Of a stretch of DNA of 64,000 nucleotides, positions 43,226 to 51,865 are shown in pieces. The notes below the pieces were generated by a model. The model was not told where the DNA came from and did no database searches. It was given only the letters and a program-made list of their open reading frames with translations. Position 1 is the first letter of the stretch; every line of letters begins with the position of its first letter. Source of the stretch: Algiphilus sp. GTDB taxonomy: Bacteria > Pseudomonadota > Gammaproteobacteria > Nevskiales > Nevskiaceae. A program made the position numbers and the translations under genes. The DNA lies in assembly GCF_023145115.1 (NCBI RefSeq), contig NZ_JAGLEJ010000001.1, forward strand, positions 62,001 to 126,000. The letters are read 5' to 3'.

Positions 43226-44776
43226 CTAGTCGCTCAGACCGTCGATCAGCACGAAGCGGACGCCGGCCGGATCGTTGGCGCGGGTGCCGGTCGCCAGCTT
43301 GCCGTCGGCCGACAGCTCGGCGGTGAAGAACTGCTGCTCGACCGCCGTGCCGGTGTTGGTGACCTCGTCGTGCGGCAGCAGGATCAGGCCGTCGTCGTCC
43401 ACCGAAGTGTCGAGCTCGCCGTCCGCGGTGAGCACGTAGATCGCCGGCACGCCGCCGTAGTAGCCGACGTGCACGCTGCGGTCGTCGGGCAGCATCACCA
43501 TGTCGCGGCCACGCTCCTCGGTGGAGATCTCCTCGGCGTCGGCCGGGTCGGTGCCCTCGGACTGGATGGCCTGCGTACCGGGCGCGTCGGGATTGCCGTA
43601 GTCCGGATCGATGCCCGTGCCATCGAGCACGCGGAAGGCGACCAGGTCGTTCTCGTCGGTGTCGTCGTAGACGGACAGCGGACCGGTATCCGGAGCGGTG
43701 CCGGCGTTGGCACGGCCGTAGCCGGTGGTGACGTAGTCGCCGTCGGACTGCGCGACGGCGGCGTAAGCCTCGGCGAAGCCACCGGCTGCCCGGAACGGAT
43801 TGAAGATCGCGACCCCGTCCTGGGCAGGGATGGCCGGCGGAGCCGGCACCACGAACCCGCCGAAGTCGGTGTCCAGGGAGCCGTCCGGGCTGAGCTTGAT
43901 GAGCACGACGTGATTGCTCTGGCCGTCACCGAAGTTCGTGTAGCCGACGCTGAGGATGCTGCCGTCGGCCTCCAGGCTGGCGCGGCGCGCGTTGTCGGTG
44001 CTGTTCTCGCCGCGGGGCGTGCTGTAGGCAAAGGCTGCGCCGCCGCTGAAACCGGCGTCGACCGTGCCGTCGTCGGCCATCAGGCGCGTGACGTAGCGAT
44101 CGCGGTCGGTGGCCTGGGCACCACCGAAGGTCTCGCCGTTGGCAGCGGGACCGTAGCCGTTGACCACGACACGCTCCTCGTCACCGGTGGTATCGAGCAG
44201 GAGATCGTAGGCGGTGTCGCTCGGGGCGCCGTCCGGGAAGGCACCGTTGTCCGCGTTCGCCCAGCCGAAGACGACCTCCTGTACGCCGGCCGCGAGGCCG
44301 CTGCCGGCGCCACCGTCGTCGCCGTAGCCGGCGTCGATGGCGAAGTCGCTGTCGGCGTCGAGTCGCACCAGATAGACACTCTGGCCGGACTCGCCATCGG
44401 CCGCGTTGACGACGAACAGGAGATCGCCGTCGGCGAGCTCGACGATGCCGTAGGGCACCTCGTCGCCACCATCCTTGATATTGAGGCTCAGGACGCCGTC
44501 GGTCCCGAAATCGGTGTTGACGCTGCCGTCGTCGTTGTAGCCGAGGATGACGGTGCGGTCGTCCTCCTGGTCGCTGTAACCGATGGCGTATATGCCGCTG
44601 CTGGCGTGGACGATGCCGTTGATGCCGTTGGCATCGGCCGAGTCGCGCTGAACGATGCTGATCGACGGCTCAGGGTCCGGCGAAGAGCCGCCATTGTTGT
44701 TGCTGTCGCTGCAGGCGACCAGCATCACGGGCAGCAGCGCAGCGGCCCAGATCGGGTTGTTTGTACGAGTGTTCAT
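43226..44776 (-). CDS. Delta-60 repeat lipoprotein (beta-propeller-like)
   Basis: A 516-residue predicted lipoprotein; the lipobox L-V-A-C puts lipidation at C22, followed by a Ser/Asn/Gly-rich spacer. The body is very acidic and holds several delta-60-type repeats with G-S-x-D-x-D-F-G, such as D-G-S-V-N-T-D-F-G-T-D-G and D-G-S-L-D-T-D-F-G-G. Such repeats form propeller-like surface or periplasmic proteins of unknown function. It is divergent from the imelysin gene, and a Fur-box-like sequence lies at 44784-44798, eight bases before its start, so iron control is plausible. No strong ribosome binding site is seen. Confidence 0.75.
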   Translation of the reverse strand: MNTRTNNPIWAAALLPVMLVACSDSNNNGGSSPDPEPSISIVQRDSADANGINGIVHASSGIYAIGYSDQEDDRTVILGYNDDGSVNTDFGTDGVLSLNIKDGGDEVPYGIVELADGDLLFVVNAADGESGQSVYLVRLDADSDFAIDAGYGDDGGAGSGLAAGVQEVVFGWANADNGAFPDGAPSDTAYDLLLDTTGDEERVVVNGYGPAANGETFGGAQATDRDRYVTRLMADDGTVDAGFSGGAAFAYSTPRGENSTDNARRASLEADGSILSVGYTNFGDGQSNHVVLIKLSPDGSLDTDFGGFVVPAPPAIPAQDGVAIFNPFRAAGGFAEAYAAVAQSDGDYVTTGYGRANAGTAPDTGPLSVYDDTDENDLVAFRVLDGTGIDPDYGNPDAPGTQAIQSEGTDPADAEEISTEERGRDMVMLPDDRSVHVGYYGGVPAIYVLTADGELDTSVDDDGLILLPHDEVTNTGTAVEQQFFTAELSADGKLATGTRANDPAGVRFVLIDGLSD

Positions 44777-44783
44777 GATTTAA

Positions 44784-44798
44784 CGAGAACGCTTCTCA
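44784..44798. promoter_or_regulatory. Fur-box-like 7-1-7 palindrome
   Basis: Read on the minus strand, TGAGAAGCGTTCTCG has the 7-1-7 layout of the Fur consensus TGAGAATnATTCTCA, with three mismatches. It lies 8-22 bases before the delta-60 lipoprotein start and within the 241-base divergent gap to the imelysin gene. Identification is by pattern only. Confidence 0.45.
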
Positions 44799-44842
44799 TG
44801 TGTATGGGGATTCACTTTTTGCCCGAAGGTCATTAGATTGTC

Positions 44843-44863
44843 AAATGGTATTGATAGCGAGTT
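44843..44863 (+). promoter_or_regulatory. Second Fur-box-like site upstream of the imelysin group
   Basis: This 21-base AT-rich stretch in the divergent gap agrees at about 14 of 21 positions with the classical Fur consensus form. It overlaps one half of an ATAGC-N5-GCTAT inverted repeat (44855-44869). The local GC is far below the neighbourhood, which suggests a shared control region for the two divergent transcripts. I could not fix a -10 box on either strand. Confidence 0.35.
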
Positions 44864-45017
44864 GCTATTCGATGCGCGATAGACGCCTGCTCCGCCGCGC
44901 GCGGGAGGCACGTACAACCACGACCGTCGCCGTCGCGGCGCCGTCCCGAACGGACCGCCCGGCGGACATCCGCTGCCCGCCGGCCCGCCCGCTCCAACCG
45001 AACCCGAGTAACGCGCC

Positions 45018-46265
45018 ATGACGTTGTCCCGATTCCGCTCCCTCCCCGCGCTCGCGCTTGCCTTCCTGCTGACGGGATGTCCGTCCGACGACTACCGCGA
45101 CTTCGGGTCCGGCGACGACGGCGAGCCGGGCGGCGGCGATCTGATCGGAGACGACGCGCGCAGGGCCGTGCTCGCCGACATCGGCGCCGGCATCATCCTG
45201 CCGTCGCTGCGCGCGTTCGAGGAGTCCGCCGACACGCTGCAGTCGGCAGTCACCGCCCACGCAGCTGCACCGGCGCAGGCACAGGCGCTGGACGAAGCGC
45301 GCGCCGCCTGGCGCGCCGCCATGCAGCGCTGGCAGCGCAACGAGGCGCTGCAGGTCGGTCCGGCAGGCCGCAACACCGGCCTCGACGCGACGCCGGGTGG
45401 CGCCGGCCTGCGCGACCGGATCTACACCTACCCGTTCCGCACGCCGTGCTCCATCGACCAGGCCGCGCTCGACGATGCCGCCGTCGACGAGAACACCGCC
45501 ATCACCATCCGCGGGCTCGGTGCGCTGGAGTATCTGCTGTTCTTCGAGGGCGTCAACCCGGACTGCCCGCCGCCGGACGGCGCCGATCTCGCCGCCAAGC
45601 GCGCGCAGTACGCCGAGCGGGTCACCGACACCATTGCCGCCACCGCCGGCGAGCTGGTCGCGCGCTGGTCACCCGACGGCGACGACTTCCTGTCGGAATG
45701 GTCGAGCGCCGGCGCGGGCAGCGGAACCTACATGCGGCCGCAGGCCGCACTGGACGCGCTGTCGGTGGCGCTGTTCTACGTCGAGAAGGAAACCAAGGAC
45801 CGCAAGATCGCCGGTCCCACCGGTATCGGCGCCACCGGCGTCGATCCCTGCGGCGACGCCAACTGCCCCGAGCGGCTGGAATCGCGGCTGTCGATGACCT
45901 CGGGCGCCAACATCCGCGCCAATCTCGCGGTGTTCCGCGACGTCTTCACCGGCGTCGAAGACGGCATGGGCGTGAACGACCTGCTGCGCGGCATCGGCCG
46001 CGACGATCTCGCCGACGAGGTGATCGCCGAGCTCGACGACACGCTGGCGCAGCTCGACGCGCTGGAAGCGGGCTTCGATGCCGCCGTGCTCGCCATCCCG
46101 AGCAACGAGGCCTGCATCAACGCCAGCGCCAATCCGGACGGCGGCGGCGTGCCGGCCTGCGCCCTGCATGGCTATATCAGGCGCGCCATGGACACCTTCC
46201 GCGGCCCCATCGTCGCGGCGCTGTCGCTGGCCACGCCCAACGCCGCCGCCGGCGACAACGACTGA
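45018..46265 (+). CDS. Imelysin-family lipoprotein (peptidase M75 / IrpA-like)
   Basis: A 415-residue predicted lipoprotein, with lipobox L-T-G-C and C21 as the lipidated residue. It is followed by a Gly/Asp-rich spacer and a helical imelysin domain (about 45-410). The family is linked to iron uptake and is often Fur-regulated. Its GxHxxE motif appears here as G166-L-G-A-L-E171: the glutamate is kept but the histidine is glycine, as in many imelysin-like proteins that are not peptidases. Two C-x3-5-C elements may form disulfides. It is the first gene of a rightward group with the HTTM and TonB-receptor genes. Confidence 0.87.
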   Translation: MTLSRFRSLPALALAFLLTGCPSDDYRDFGSGDDGEPGGGDLIGDDARRAVLADIGAGIILPSLRAFEESADTLQSAVTAHAAAPAQAQALDEARAAWRAAMQRWQRNEALQVGPAGRNTGLDATPGGAGLRDRIYTYPFRTPCSIDQAALDDAAVDENTAITIRGLGALEYLLFFEGVNPDCPPPDGADLAAKRAQYAERVTDTIAATAGELVARWSPDGDDFLSEWSSAGAGSGTYMRPQAALDALSVALFYVEKETKDRKIAGPTGIGATGVDPCGDANCPERLESRLSMTSGANIRANLAVFRDVFTGVEDGMGVNDLLRGIGRDDLADEVIAELDDTLAQLDALEAGFDAAVLAIPSNEACINASANPDGGGVPACALHGYIRRAMDTFRGPIVAALSLATPNAAAGDND

Positions 46266-46285
46266 CCCGCTGCGCCGTGACACGC

Positions 46286-47683
46286 ATGCAGAGCCTGCAC
46301 CGACGGCTGAACCAGCCGCTGGACATCGCCGCGCTGGCGGTGTTCCGCATGCTCTTCGGCGGGCTGATGTTCGTCGGCACGCTGCGCTTCATGGCCTGCG
46401 GCTGGATCGAGCAGCTCTACATCGCGCCCGGTTTCCACTTCAAGTACTGGGGTTTCGAGTGGGTGACCGTGCCCGGCGCCACCGGGCTCTATCTGCTCTA
46501 CGGCGGCATCGCGCTGAGCGCGGCGCTGGTCGCGCTGGGTGCGTTCTACCGCATCGCCATCGTCGCGTTCTGGTGCCTGTTCACCTACGCGGAGCTGATG
46601 GATGTCACCTACTACCTCAACCACTACTACTTCGTCAGCCTGCTGGCGCTGATCCTGTGCGTGCTGTCGCCGCACCGGGCGTGGTCGGTGGATGCCTGGC
46701 GGCGACCGGCGCTGCGCCGGGACACGCTGCCGGCATGGCAGACCGGGTGGCTGCGCTTCCAGGTCGGCGTGCTCTACATCTTCGCCGGCCTCGCCAAGTT
46801 CGAGACCGACTGGCTGCTGCACGCCCAGCCGCTCAACATCTGGCTGCCGCCGCTGTCGGGCATGCCGCTGCTCGGCCCCTTCCTCGACGACACCTGGGTG
46901 CACTACGCCTTCTCGTGGTTCGCCTTCGTCTTCGACACCACCATCATCGGCTTCATGCTGTGGCGCGTGACACGGCCCTTCGCCTTCGCGGTGATCGTGG
47001 TCTTTCACCTGTTCACGCACCTGTTCTTCGCGATCGGGCTGTTCCCGTTCATCATGGTGTTCGCGGTGCTGGTGTTCTTCGAGCCGGACTGGCCGCGGCG
47101 CTGGATCACCGGCTGGCGACGACTGTGCGGGCGAACGGCGGCGCGCCGTCCGGCGCCGCCGCCCGCGCCGGCAACGGGCTGGCGACCGGCGGGCGCGGCC
47201 TTCGCCATCGCGGTCGCCGGCTTCTGCCTGATCCAGGTCCTGCTGCCGCTGCGGCACTGGGCCTACCCCGACACCGTGCTGTGGCACGAGCAGGGCATGC
47301 GCTTCTCGTGGCGGGTGATGCTGCGCGAGAAGGCGGGCTCGCTGGCCTACCGCGTCGCGCTGGCCGACGGCCGCACCGTGGTCGTGAGCCCGCACGACTA
47401 TCTCACCGAGCTGCAGTACCGCGAGATGGTGGGGCAGCCCGACCTGATCCTGCAGCTCGCCCACCACATCCGGGATGACTTCAACGCCCGCGGCCTGGGA
47501 CCGGTCGCGGTCCGTGCCGACGCACGCGTGTCGCTCAACGGGCGCGCTGCCGCGCCGCTGATCGACCCCGAAGCGAACCTCGCCGCCATCGACGACGGCA
47601 TTGCCGAAGCGCACTGGATCACCGACGCGCCGACGCAACCACCCCCACTGCAGCGCACCCTTCGCCTGAGCGCGGCGCGCTAG
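46286..47683 (+). CDS. HTTM-domain membrane protein, vitamin K-dependent gamma-carboxylase-like
   Basis: A 465-residue polytopic membrane protein of the HTTM/VKGC family. Membrane helices occupy about 15-330, and a soluble C-terminal domain of about 130 residues follows. The signature G-V-L-Y-I-F-A-G-L-A-K-F-E-T-D-W holds a lysine (K171) at the place of the catalytic lysine of animal carboxylase. L-N-H-Y-Y-F-V-S-L-L-A (H113) matches the conserved histidine loop. The substrate in bacteria is unknown. The start is uncertain: ATG 46286 or GTG 46277, neither with a clear ribosome binding site. It lies 20 bases after the imelysin gene and 28 before the TonB receptor, so the three probably form one operon. 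Confidence 0.85.
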   Translation: MQSLHRRLNQPLDIAALAVFRMLFGGLMFVGTLRFMACGWIEQLYIAPGFHFKYWGFEWVTVPGATGLYLLYGGIALSAALVALGAFYRIAIVAFWCLFTYAELMDVTYYLNHYYFVSLLALILCVLSPHRAWSVDAWRRPALRRDTLPAWQTGWLRFQVGVLYIFAGLAKFETDWLLHAQPLNIWLPPLSGMPLLGPFLDDTWVHYAFSWFAFVFDTTIIGFMLWRVTRPFAFAVIVVFHLFTHLFFAIGLFPFIMVFAVLVFFEPDWPRRWITGWRRLCGRTAARRPAPPPAPATGWRPAGAAFAIAVAGFCLIQVLLPLRHWAYPDTVLWHEQGMRFSWRVMLREKAGSLAYRVALADGRTVVVSPHDYLTELQYREMVGQPDLILQLAHHIRDDFNARGLGPVAVRADARVSLNGRAAAPLIDPEANLAAIDDGIAEAHWITDAPTQPPPLQRTLRLSAAR

Positions 47684-47711
47684 CACGCCCCACCGACGGA
47701 ACCTACCCGCC

Positions 47712-49913
47712 ATGACTGCATTCCACCCGCACCTGCTGCTCGCCTGCTGCATCGCCGCGCCCTTCGCCGCGATGGCCGACGCAGCCGACCGGAACGAGGC
47801 CGGTGACGACGACCTGCTGCTCGACACCATCACCATCCTCGGCACCGAGGCCGATCTGGGCCGCATCACCGGCTCGGCGCACCGGGTCGACGCCGCCACG
47901 CTGGAGCAGTACCAGTACGACGACATCAACCGCGTGCTCGGTCAGGTTCCGGGCGTCTACGTGCGTGAGGAGGACGGCTACGGCCTTCGCCCCAACATCG
48001 GCCTGCGCGGCGGCAGCTCCGACCGCAGCCAGAAGATCACGCTGATGGAGGACGGCGTGCTGATCGCACCGGCGCCGTACTCGGCGCCGGCGGCCTACTA
48101 CTTCCCGCTGACCACCCGCATGACCGGCGTCGAGGTCTTCAAGGGGCCGTCGGCCATCCAGTTCGGGCCGCAGACCGTGGGCGGCGCCATCAACCTGCTG
48201 TCGGCACCGATTCCGGAAGGCACGCGCGCGATGGCCGAGCTCGCCGGCGGCAGCGACGGCTACCGGCGCCTGCACGCGCGCGGCGGCACCACCCGGGGCC
48301 CGCTGGGCCTGCTCGCGGAGGTCGTGCACCTGGGCAGCGACGGCTTCAAGAAGCTCGACGGCGGCGGCGATACCGGATTCGACAAGAACGAGCTGCTGCT
48401 CAAGGGCGCCTACGACGTGGGTCCGGGCACGCTGCGTGTGCGCTTCGGCTACGCCGACGAGGTGTCGGACGAGACCTACCTCGGCCTGACCGACGCCGAC
48501 TTCGACGCCACGCCGTACCGCCGCTACGCCGGCAGCGCCGAGGACCGCTTCGACTGGGACTGGACCGGCCTGCGCCTGGGCTGGAGCCAGCCGCTGCTCG
48601 GCGGCGAGCTCGACGTGGTGGGCTATCGCAACACCTTCGACCGCGCGTGGCGCAAGTTCAACAACTTCCGCAGCGCCGACGTGCGCGACGTGCTCGCCAA
48701 CCCCGACGAGGCCTTCAACCGGGTGCTCTACGACACCCTGACCGGCGCCCGCGACGGCGACCCCGCCAACGACGCCGACGACCTGCGCATCGGCACCAAT
48801 GCGCGCGAGTTCGTCTCGACCGGCGTGCAGGGCAGCATGCGCTGGCAGTTCGCCACCGGCCCGGCCGTGGAGCACCTGTTCGAGACCGGCCTGCGCGTGC
48901 ACAGCGACCGCATCCGCCGCGACCACGACGAATTCGCCTACGAGATGACCGGCGGCCGTCCGCAGCGCAAGGACGCCACCCGCACCATCACCGCCGACAA
49001 CACCGGCCATGCCGATGCGGTAGCGCTGTGGCTGCGCGACGAGATCCTGGTCGGTGACTGGACCATCGTCCCGGGCGTGCGCATCGAATCCATCAGCGTC
49101 ACCTTCACCGACCGCCTCAACGAGGTGTCGTCGAAGGACGACTACACCGAGGTCCTGCCCGGCTTCGGCGCGAACTACGCGGTGAGCGACGCGCTTACGC
49201 TGCTCGCCGGCGTGCACAAGGGATTCTCGCCGGCCACGCCCGGGCCGCAGGAGAACGTCGAACCCGAGGAGGCGGTCAACTGGGAGGCGGGGGTGCGCTG
49301 GGATGGCGACGCGCTCGGCCGCATCGAGGTCGTCGGCTTCTACAGCGACTACAGCAACCTGACCGCGGTGTGCACCTTCTCGTCCGGCTGCGGCAATGCC
49401 GACCTCGACCAGCAGATCAACGCCGGCCGCGTCGACATCGAGGGCGTCGAGGCCGGCTGGGAGCGCAGCTTCCCGACCGGCGGCGCGCTGCGCTTCCCGG
49501 TGGCGCTGACCTACACCTACACCGCCACCGAGTTCCGCGACGCCTTCACCTCGCCGAACCCGCAGTACGGCAACGTGGAACCCGGCTTCGAGCTGCCCTA
49601 TGTGCCGGAGCACCGCGGCAACGCGCGCGTCGGCCTGAGCGCCGATGCCTGGGACATCGGTCTGTCGGTGACCTACCAGTCCGCAATGCGCGACACCGCC
49701 GGCGCCGGCCCCATCCCGCCCAGCGAGGGCACCGATGCGTTCACGGTGGTCGATCTGTCGGCGAGCTGGGACGTGCTGCCGTCGCTCACCGTGACCGGCC
49801 GCATCGACAATCTGCTCGACGACGACTACATCGTCTCGCGGCGGCCCTTCGGCGCGCGCCCCGGTCTGCCGCTCAGCGCGCAGATCGGGCTGCAGTACCG
49901 CTTCGCGCAGTGA
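47712..49913 (+). CDS. FecA-like TonB-dependent outer-membrane receptor
   Basis: A 733-residue receptor: a signal peptide (about 1-24), a TonB box near D-T-I-T-I-L-G-T (38-45), a plug domain (about 55-165) with G-L-R-P-N-I-G-L-R-G and M-E-D-G-V-L-I-A-P-A-P-Y, then a 22-strand barrel ending in aromatic Q-Y-R-F-A-Q. The plug resembles FecA, the ferric citrate receptor, but lacks the N-terminal signalling domain. The ligand is probably a metal chelate. It ends the imelysin-HTTM-receptor operon. No fecI/fecR genes are nearby. Confidence 0.92.
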   Translation: MTAFHPHLLLACCIAAPFAAMADAADRNEAGDDDLLLDTITILGTEADLGRITGSAHRVDAATLEQYQYDDINRVLGQVPGVYVREEDGYGLRPNIGLRGGSSDRSQKITLMEDGVLIAPAPYSAPAAYYFPLTTRMTGVEVFKGPSAIQFGPQTVGGAINLLSAPIPEGTRAMAELAGGSDGYRRLHARGGTTRGPLGLLAEVVHLGSDGFKKLDGGGDTGFDKNELLLKGAYDVGPGTLRVRFGYADEVSDETYLGLTDADFDATPYRRYAGSAEDRFDWDWTGLRLGWSQPLLGGELDVVGYRNTFDRAWRKFNNFRSADVRDVLANPDEAFNRVLYDTLTGARDGDPANDADDLRIGTNAREFVSTGVQGSMRWQFATGPAVEHLFETGLRVHSDRIRRDHDEFAYEMTGGRPQRKDATRTITADNTGHADAVALWLRDEILVGDWTIVPGVRIESISVTFTDRLNEVSSKDDYTEVLPGFGANYAVSDALTLLAGVHKGFSPATPGPQENVEPEEAVNWEAGVRWDGDALGRIEVVGFYSDYSNLTAVCTFSSGCGNADLDQQINAGRVDIEGVEAGWERSFPTGGALRFPVALTYTYTATEFRDAFTSPNPQYGNVEPGFELPYVPEHRGNARVGLSADAWDIGLSVTYQSAMRDTAGAGPIPPSEGTDAFTVVDLSASWDVLPSLTVTGRIDNLLDDDYIVSRRPFGARPGLPLSAQIGLQYRFAQ

Positions 49914-49916
49914 GGC

Positions 49917-50165
49917 TCAGCCACCGCTGACTGGCGGGATCAGCGCCACGCGCGCGCCGTCGGCAATGGTCTCGTCGCGCTCCACCAGGCGATAGCCGAG
50001 CGCGCAGGCGGTGCGCGGCAGGTGGTCGGCCGTCCCCGGAACCTCGGCAGCCAGCGCGTCGAGCACGGCGGCGACGGTTACGTCGTCACCGGCGACCTCG
50101 ATCGGGTACTCGTCGCCGCCGCACAGCGAGCGGAAGATGCCGTAGCACTCGATGGTCACGCGCAT
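49917..50165 (-). CDS. moaD: Molybdopterin synthase sulfur carrier MoaD
   Basis: An 82-residue ubiquitin-fold protein ending in the essential Gly-Gly. It carries sulfur as a C-terminal thiocarboxylate, charged after adenylation by MoeB, and delivers it with MoaE to make molybdopterin. The P-P-V-S-G-G tail and beta-grasp pattern are clear. It lies close to the convergent TonB receptor (three-base gap). The nearest upstream gene on its strand, moeA, ends 239 bases away with palindrome B between. Confidence 0.94.
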   Translation of the reverse strand: MRVTIECYGIFRSLCGGDEYPIEVAGDDVTVAAVLDALAAEVPGTADHLPRTACALGYRLVERDETIADGARVALIPPVSGG

Positions 50166-50224
50166 GGTTCGGGAGTCCTGCCTGCCGGATCGCGATGATA
50201 TCCGTGCCTCGGCGGCCCTGTGAC

Positions 50225-50396
50225 GGGAACCGCAGATTGCGCAGATTCAAAACGGCGGGGAACCACAGATTCCACAGATTCTTTTCCGGTTCTGGTGTGC
50301 GCTGACTTCGTCAGCGCCACCAGTAAACCATCCCCAGAATCTGTGAAATCTGTGGTTCTATCGCTTGCTCGAATCTGCGCCAAGCTGCAGTTCCCG
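50225..50396. repeat. Long intergenic palindrome, copy B, with a second outer pair of arms
   Basis: The core unit (50261-50357, 97 bases) has arms AACCACAGATTCCACAGATT (50261-50280) and its near complement (50338-50357). The central stem is CTGGTGTGCGCTGAC (50292-50306), loop TTC, GTCAGCGCCACCAG (50310-50323). Outside it lies another imperfect pair: GGGAACCGCAGATTGCGCAG from 50225 and a matching inverse ending at about 50396. The element fills nearly all of the moaD-moeA gap. The central stem is almost identical to that of copy A. Confidence 0.88.
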
Positions 50397-50404
50397 CGCA
50401 GCCA

Positions 50405-51661
50405 TCACGCACCCACCGGCTGCGCGAAGGGCTCGACACTGACCACGGCGCCGGCGTCGAGATCACCGCAGTCGGCGTCGAGCACAATGAAGCAGTCGGC
50501 AAGGCTCATCGAGCGCAACACGCCGGAGCCCTGGTGGCCAAGCGGCTCGACCGCCATGCCGTTCGCCCCGGGCAGCAGGCGCGCGCGCTGGAACTCGGCA
50601 CGCCCCGGCGCCTTGCGCACCGGCGCCGCCAGCGGTAGCGGCACCCGCAGCGGCGGCGCCGGCTCGGCGCCGGCCAGCCGGATGAGCGCCGGCCGCACCA
50701 GCTGCATGAAGGTGACCATGGCCGATACCGGATTGCCCGGCAGGCCGAAGAACAGCGCCGCATCGAGCCGCCCGAAGGCCAGCGGCTTGCCGGGCTTCAT
50801 CGCCACCTTCCAGAAGCCGACATCGCCGCGGCGGCGCAGCGCGTCGAGCACGAAGTCGGCCTCGCCCACCGATACGCCGCCGCTGGTGATCAGCGCGTCG
50901 CAGCCCGCGGCGCGCGCGAAGGCGTCCTCCAGCGCCTCGAGCGTATCGCGCACGATGCCGAGGTCGTGCACGATCACGCCGAGGCCGTCGAGCAGCGCGC
51001 GCAGGGTGTAGCGATTGCTGTCGTGGATGTCGCCGGGCCCCAGCGCCTGCCCCACCGGCTGCAGCTCGTCACCGGTCGAGAACAGCGCCACCCGCAGCCG
51101 TCGGTGGACGCTCACCTCGCCGGCGCCCACCGACGCGAGCAGGCCGATGTCGGCCGGCGTCAGCCAGCGACCGGGCGCCAGCACGGTGGCGCCGCGCGCA
51201 ATGTCCTCGCCCGCCGGACGCACGTTGTCGCCTTCGGCCGGCGCCTTATCGAAGGCCACGCCGTCCTCGTGCACGGTGGCGCGCTCCTGCATGACGACGC
51301 TGTCGGCACCGTCGGGTAGCACCGCGCCGGTCATGATGCGCACGCATTCGCCGGCACCCACGGTGCCGGCGAAGGGATGCCCGGCGAAGCTCTCGCCGAC
51401 CGGGCGCAGCCGCGTGCCGGGCGTGGCGGCATCGGCCGCGCGCAGGGCGTAGCCGTCCATCGCCGAGTTGGTATGCGCCGGCACGTCGGCGCGCGCAGTC
51501 ACCACTTCGGCGAGTACGCGCTGGCATGCATCCGCCAGCGCCACGCGCTCGGTCTCGCCGACCGGCGCCACGGCGGACAGGATGCGCGCACGCGCCTCGT
51601 CGAGCACCAGCGCCTGCGTCTGCGGTTCGTGGCAGGGGTCGAGCGAAGCGTTGCCGGTCAT
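50405..51661 (-). CDS. moeA: Molybdopterin molybdenumtransferase MoeA
   Basis: A 418-residue enzyme that inserts molybdate into adenylated molybdopterin. The family marks are N-S-A-M-D-G-Y-A-L-R near the N terminus, the G-G-V-S-V-G-E-A-D segment in the MogA-like domain III and F-G-L-P-G-N-P-V-S-A, plus a C-terminal beta domain. The adenylating partner is probably the MoaB domain of the fusion at 55077-55979. It lies 204 bases after mobA on the same strand. Confidence 0.95.
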   Translation of the reverse strand: MTGNASLDPCHEPQTQALVLDEARARILSAVAPVGETERVALADACQRVLAEVVTARADVPAHTNSAMDGYALRAADAATPGTRLRPVGESFAGHPFAGTVGAGECVRIMTGAVLPDGADSVVMQERATVHEDGVAFDKAPAEGDNVRPAGEDIARGATVLAPGRWLTPADIGLLASVGAGEVSVHRRLRVALFSTGDELQPVGQALGPGDIHDSNRYTLRALLDGLGVIVHDLGIVRDTLEALEDAFARAAGCDALITSGGVSVGEADFVLDALRRRGDVGFWKVAMKPGKPLAFGRLDAALFFGLPGNPVSAMVTFMQLVRPALIRLAGAEPAPPLRVPLPLAAPVRKAPGRAEFQRARLLPGANGMAVEPLGHQGSGVLRSMSLADCFIVLDADCGDLDAGAVVSVEPFAQPVGA

Positions 51662-51822
51662 GAGCGATGCATCTCCAGTGTCATGGTGTCGATAGGCCCG
51701 CCTCGGGGTGACACTGCCAGGGTGTGCCGTGCGGCGGTCGCTGCCCTCGGAGACGGGATACCGGCATCAGCCGACGACCCGGGCCGGGTCCTCCGCCCTG
51801 CGCGCGGCCCCCTCACCCCCGG

Positions 51823-51847
51823 CCCTTCTCCCCGACGGGGAGAAGGG
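51823..51847. repeat. 11-base stem-loop in the mobA-moeA gap
   Basis: A perfect inverted repeat, CCCTTCTCCCC and its complement with a GAC loop, preceded by CCTCACCCCCGG. C-rich units of this form (CCCTCACCCCC followed by a CTCCCC hairpin) are a common intergenic repeat type in GC-rich proteobacteria. It ends 18 bases before the mobA stop, so a terminator function for mobA is possible, but no T tract is present. Confidence 0.65.
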
Positions 51848-51865
51848 AGTGCGCCGAAGGTACGG

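Noticed and set aside
43370..44836. A 488-codon plus-strand frame opposite the delta-60 lipoprotein
   Set aside because: The minus strand has a lipobox and repeat motifs; the plus-strand frame shows none and would cross the control region.
47703..49613. A 636-codon open frame on the minus strand
   Set aside because: Antisense to the TonB receptor, which has a signal peptide, plug and barrel; no recognisable motifs in the antisense frame.
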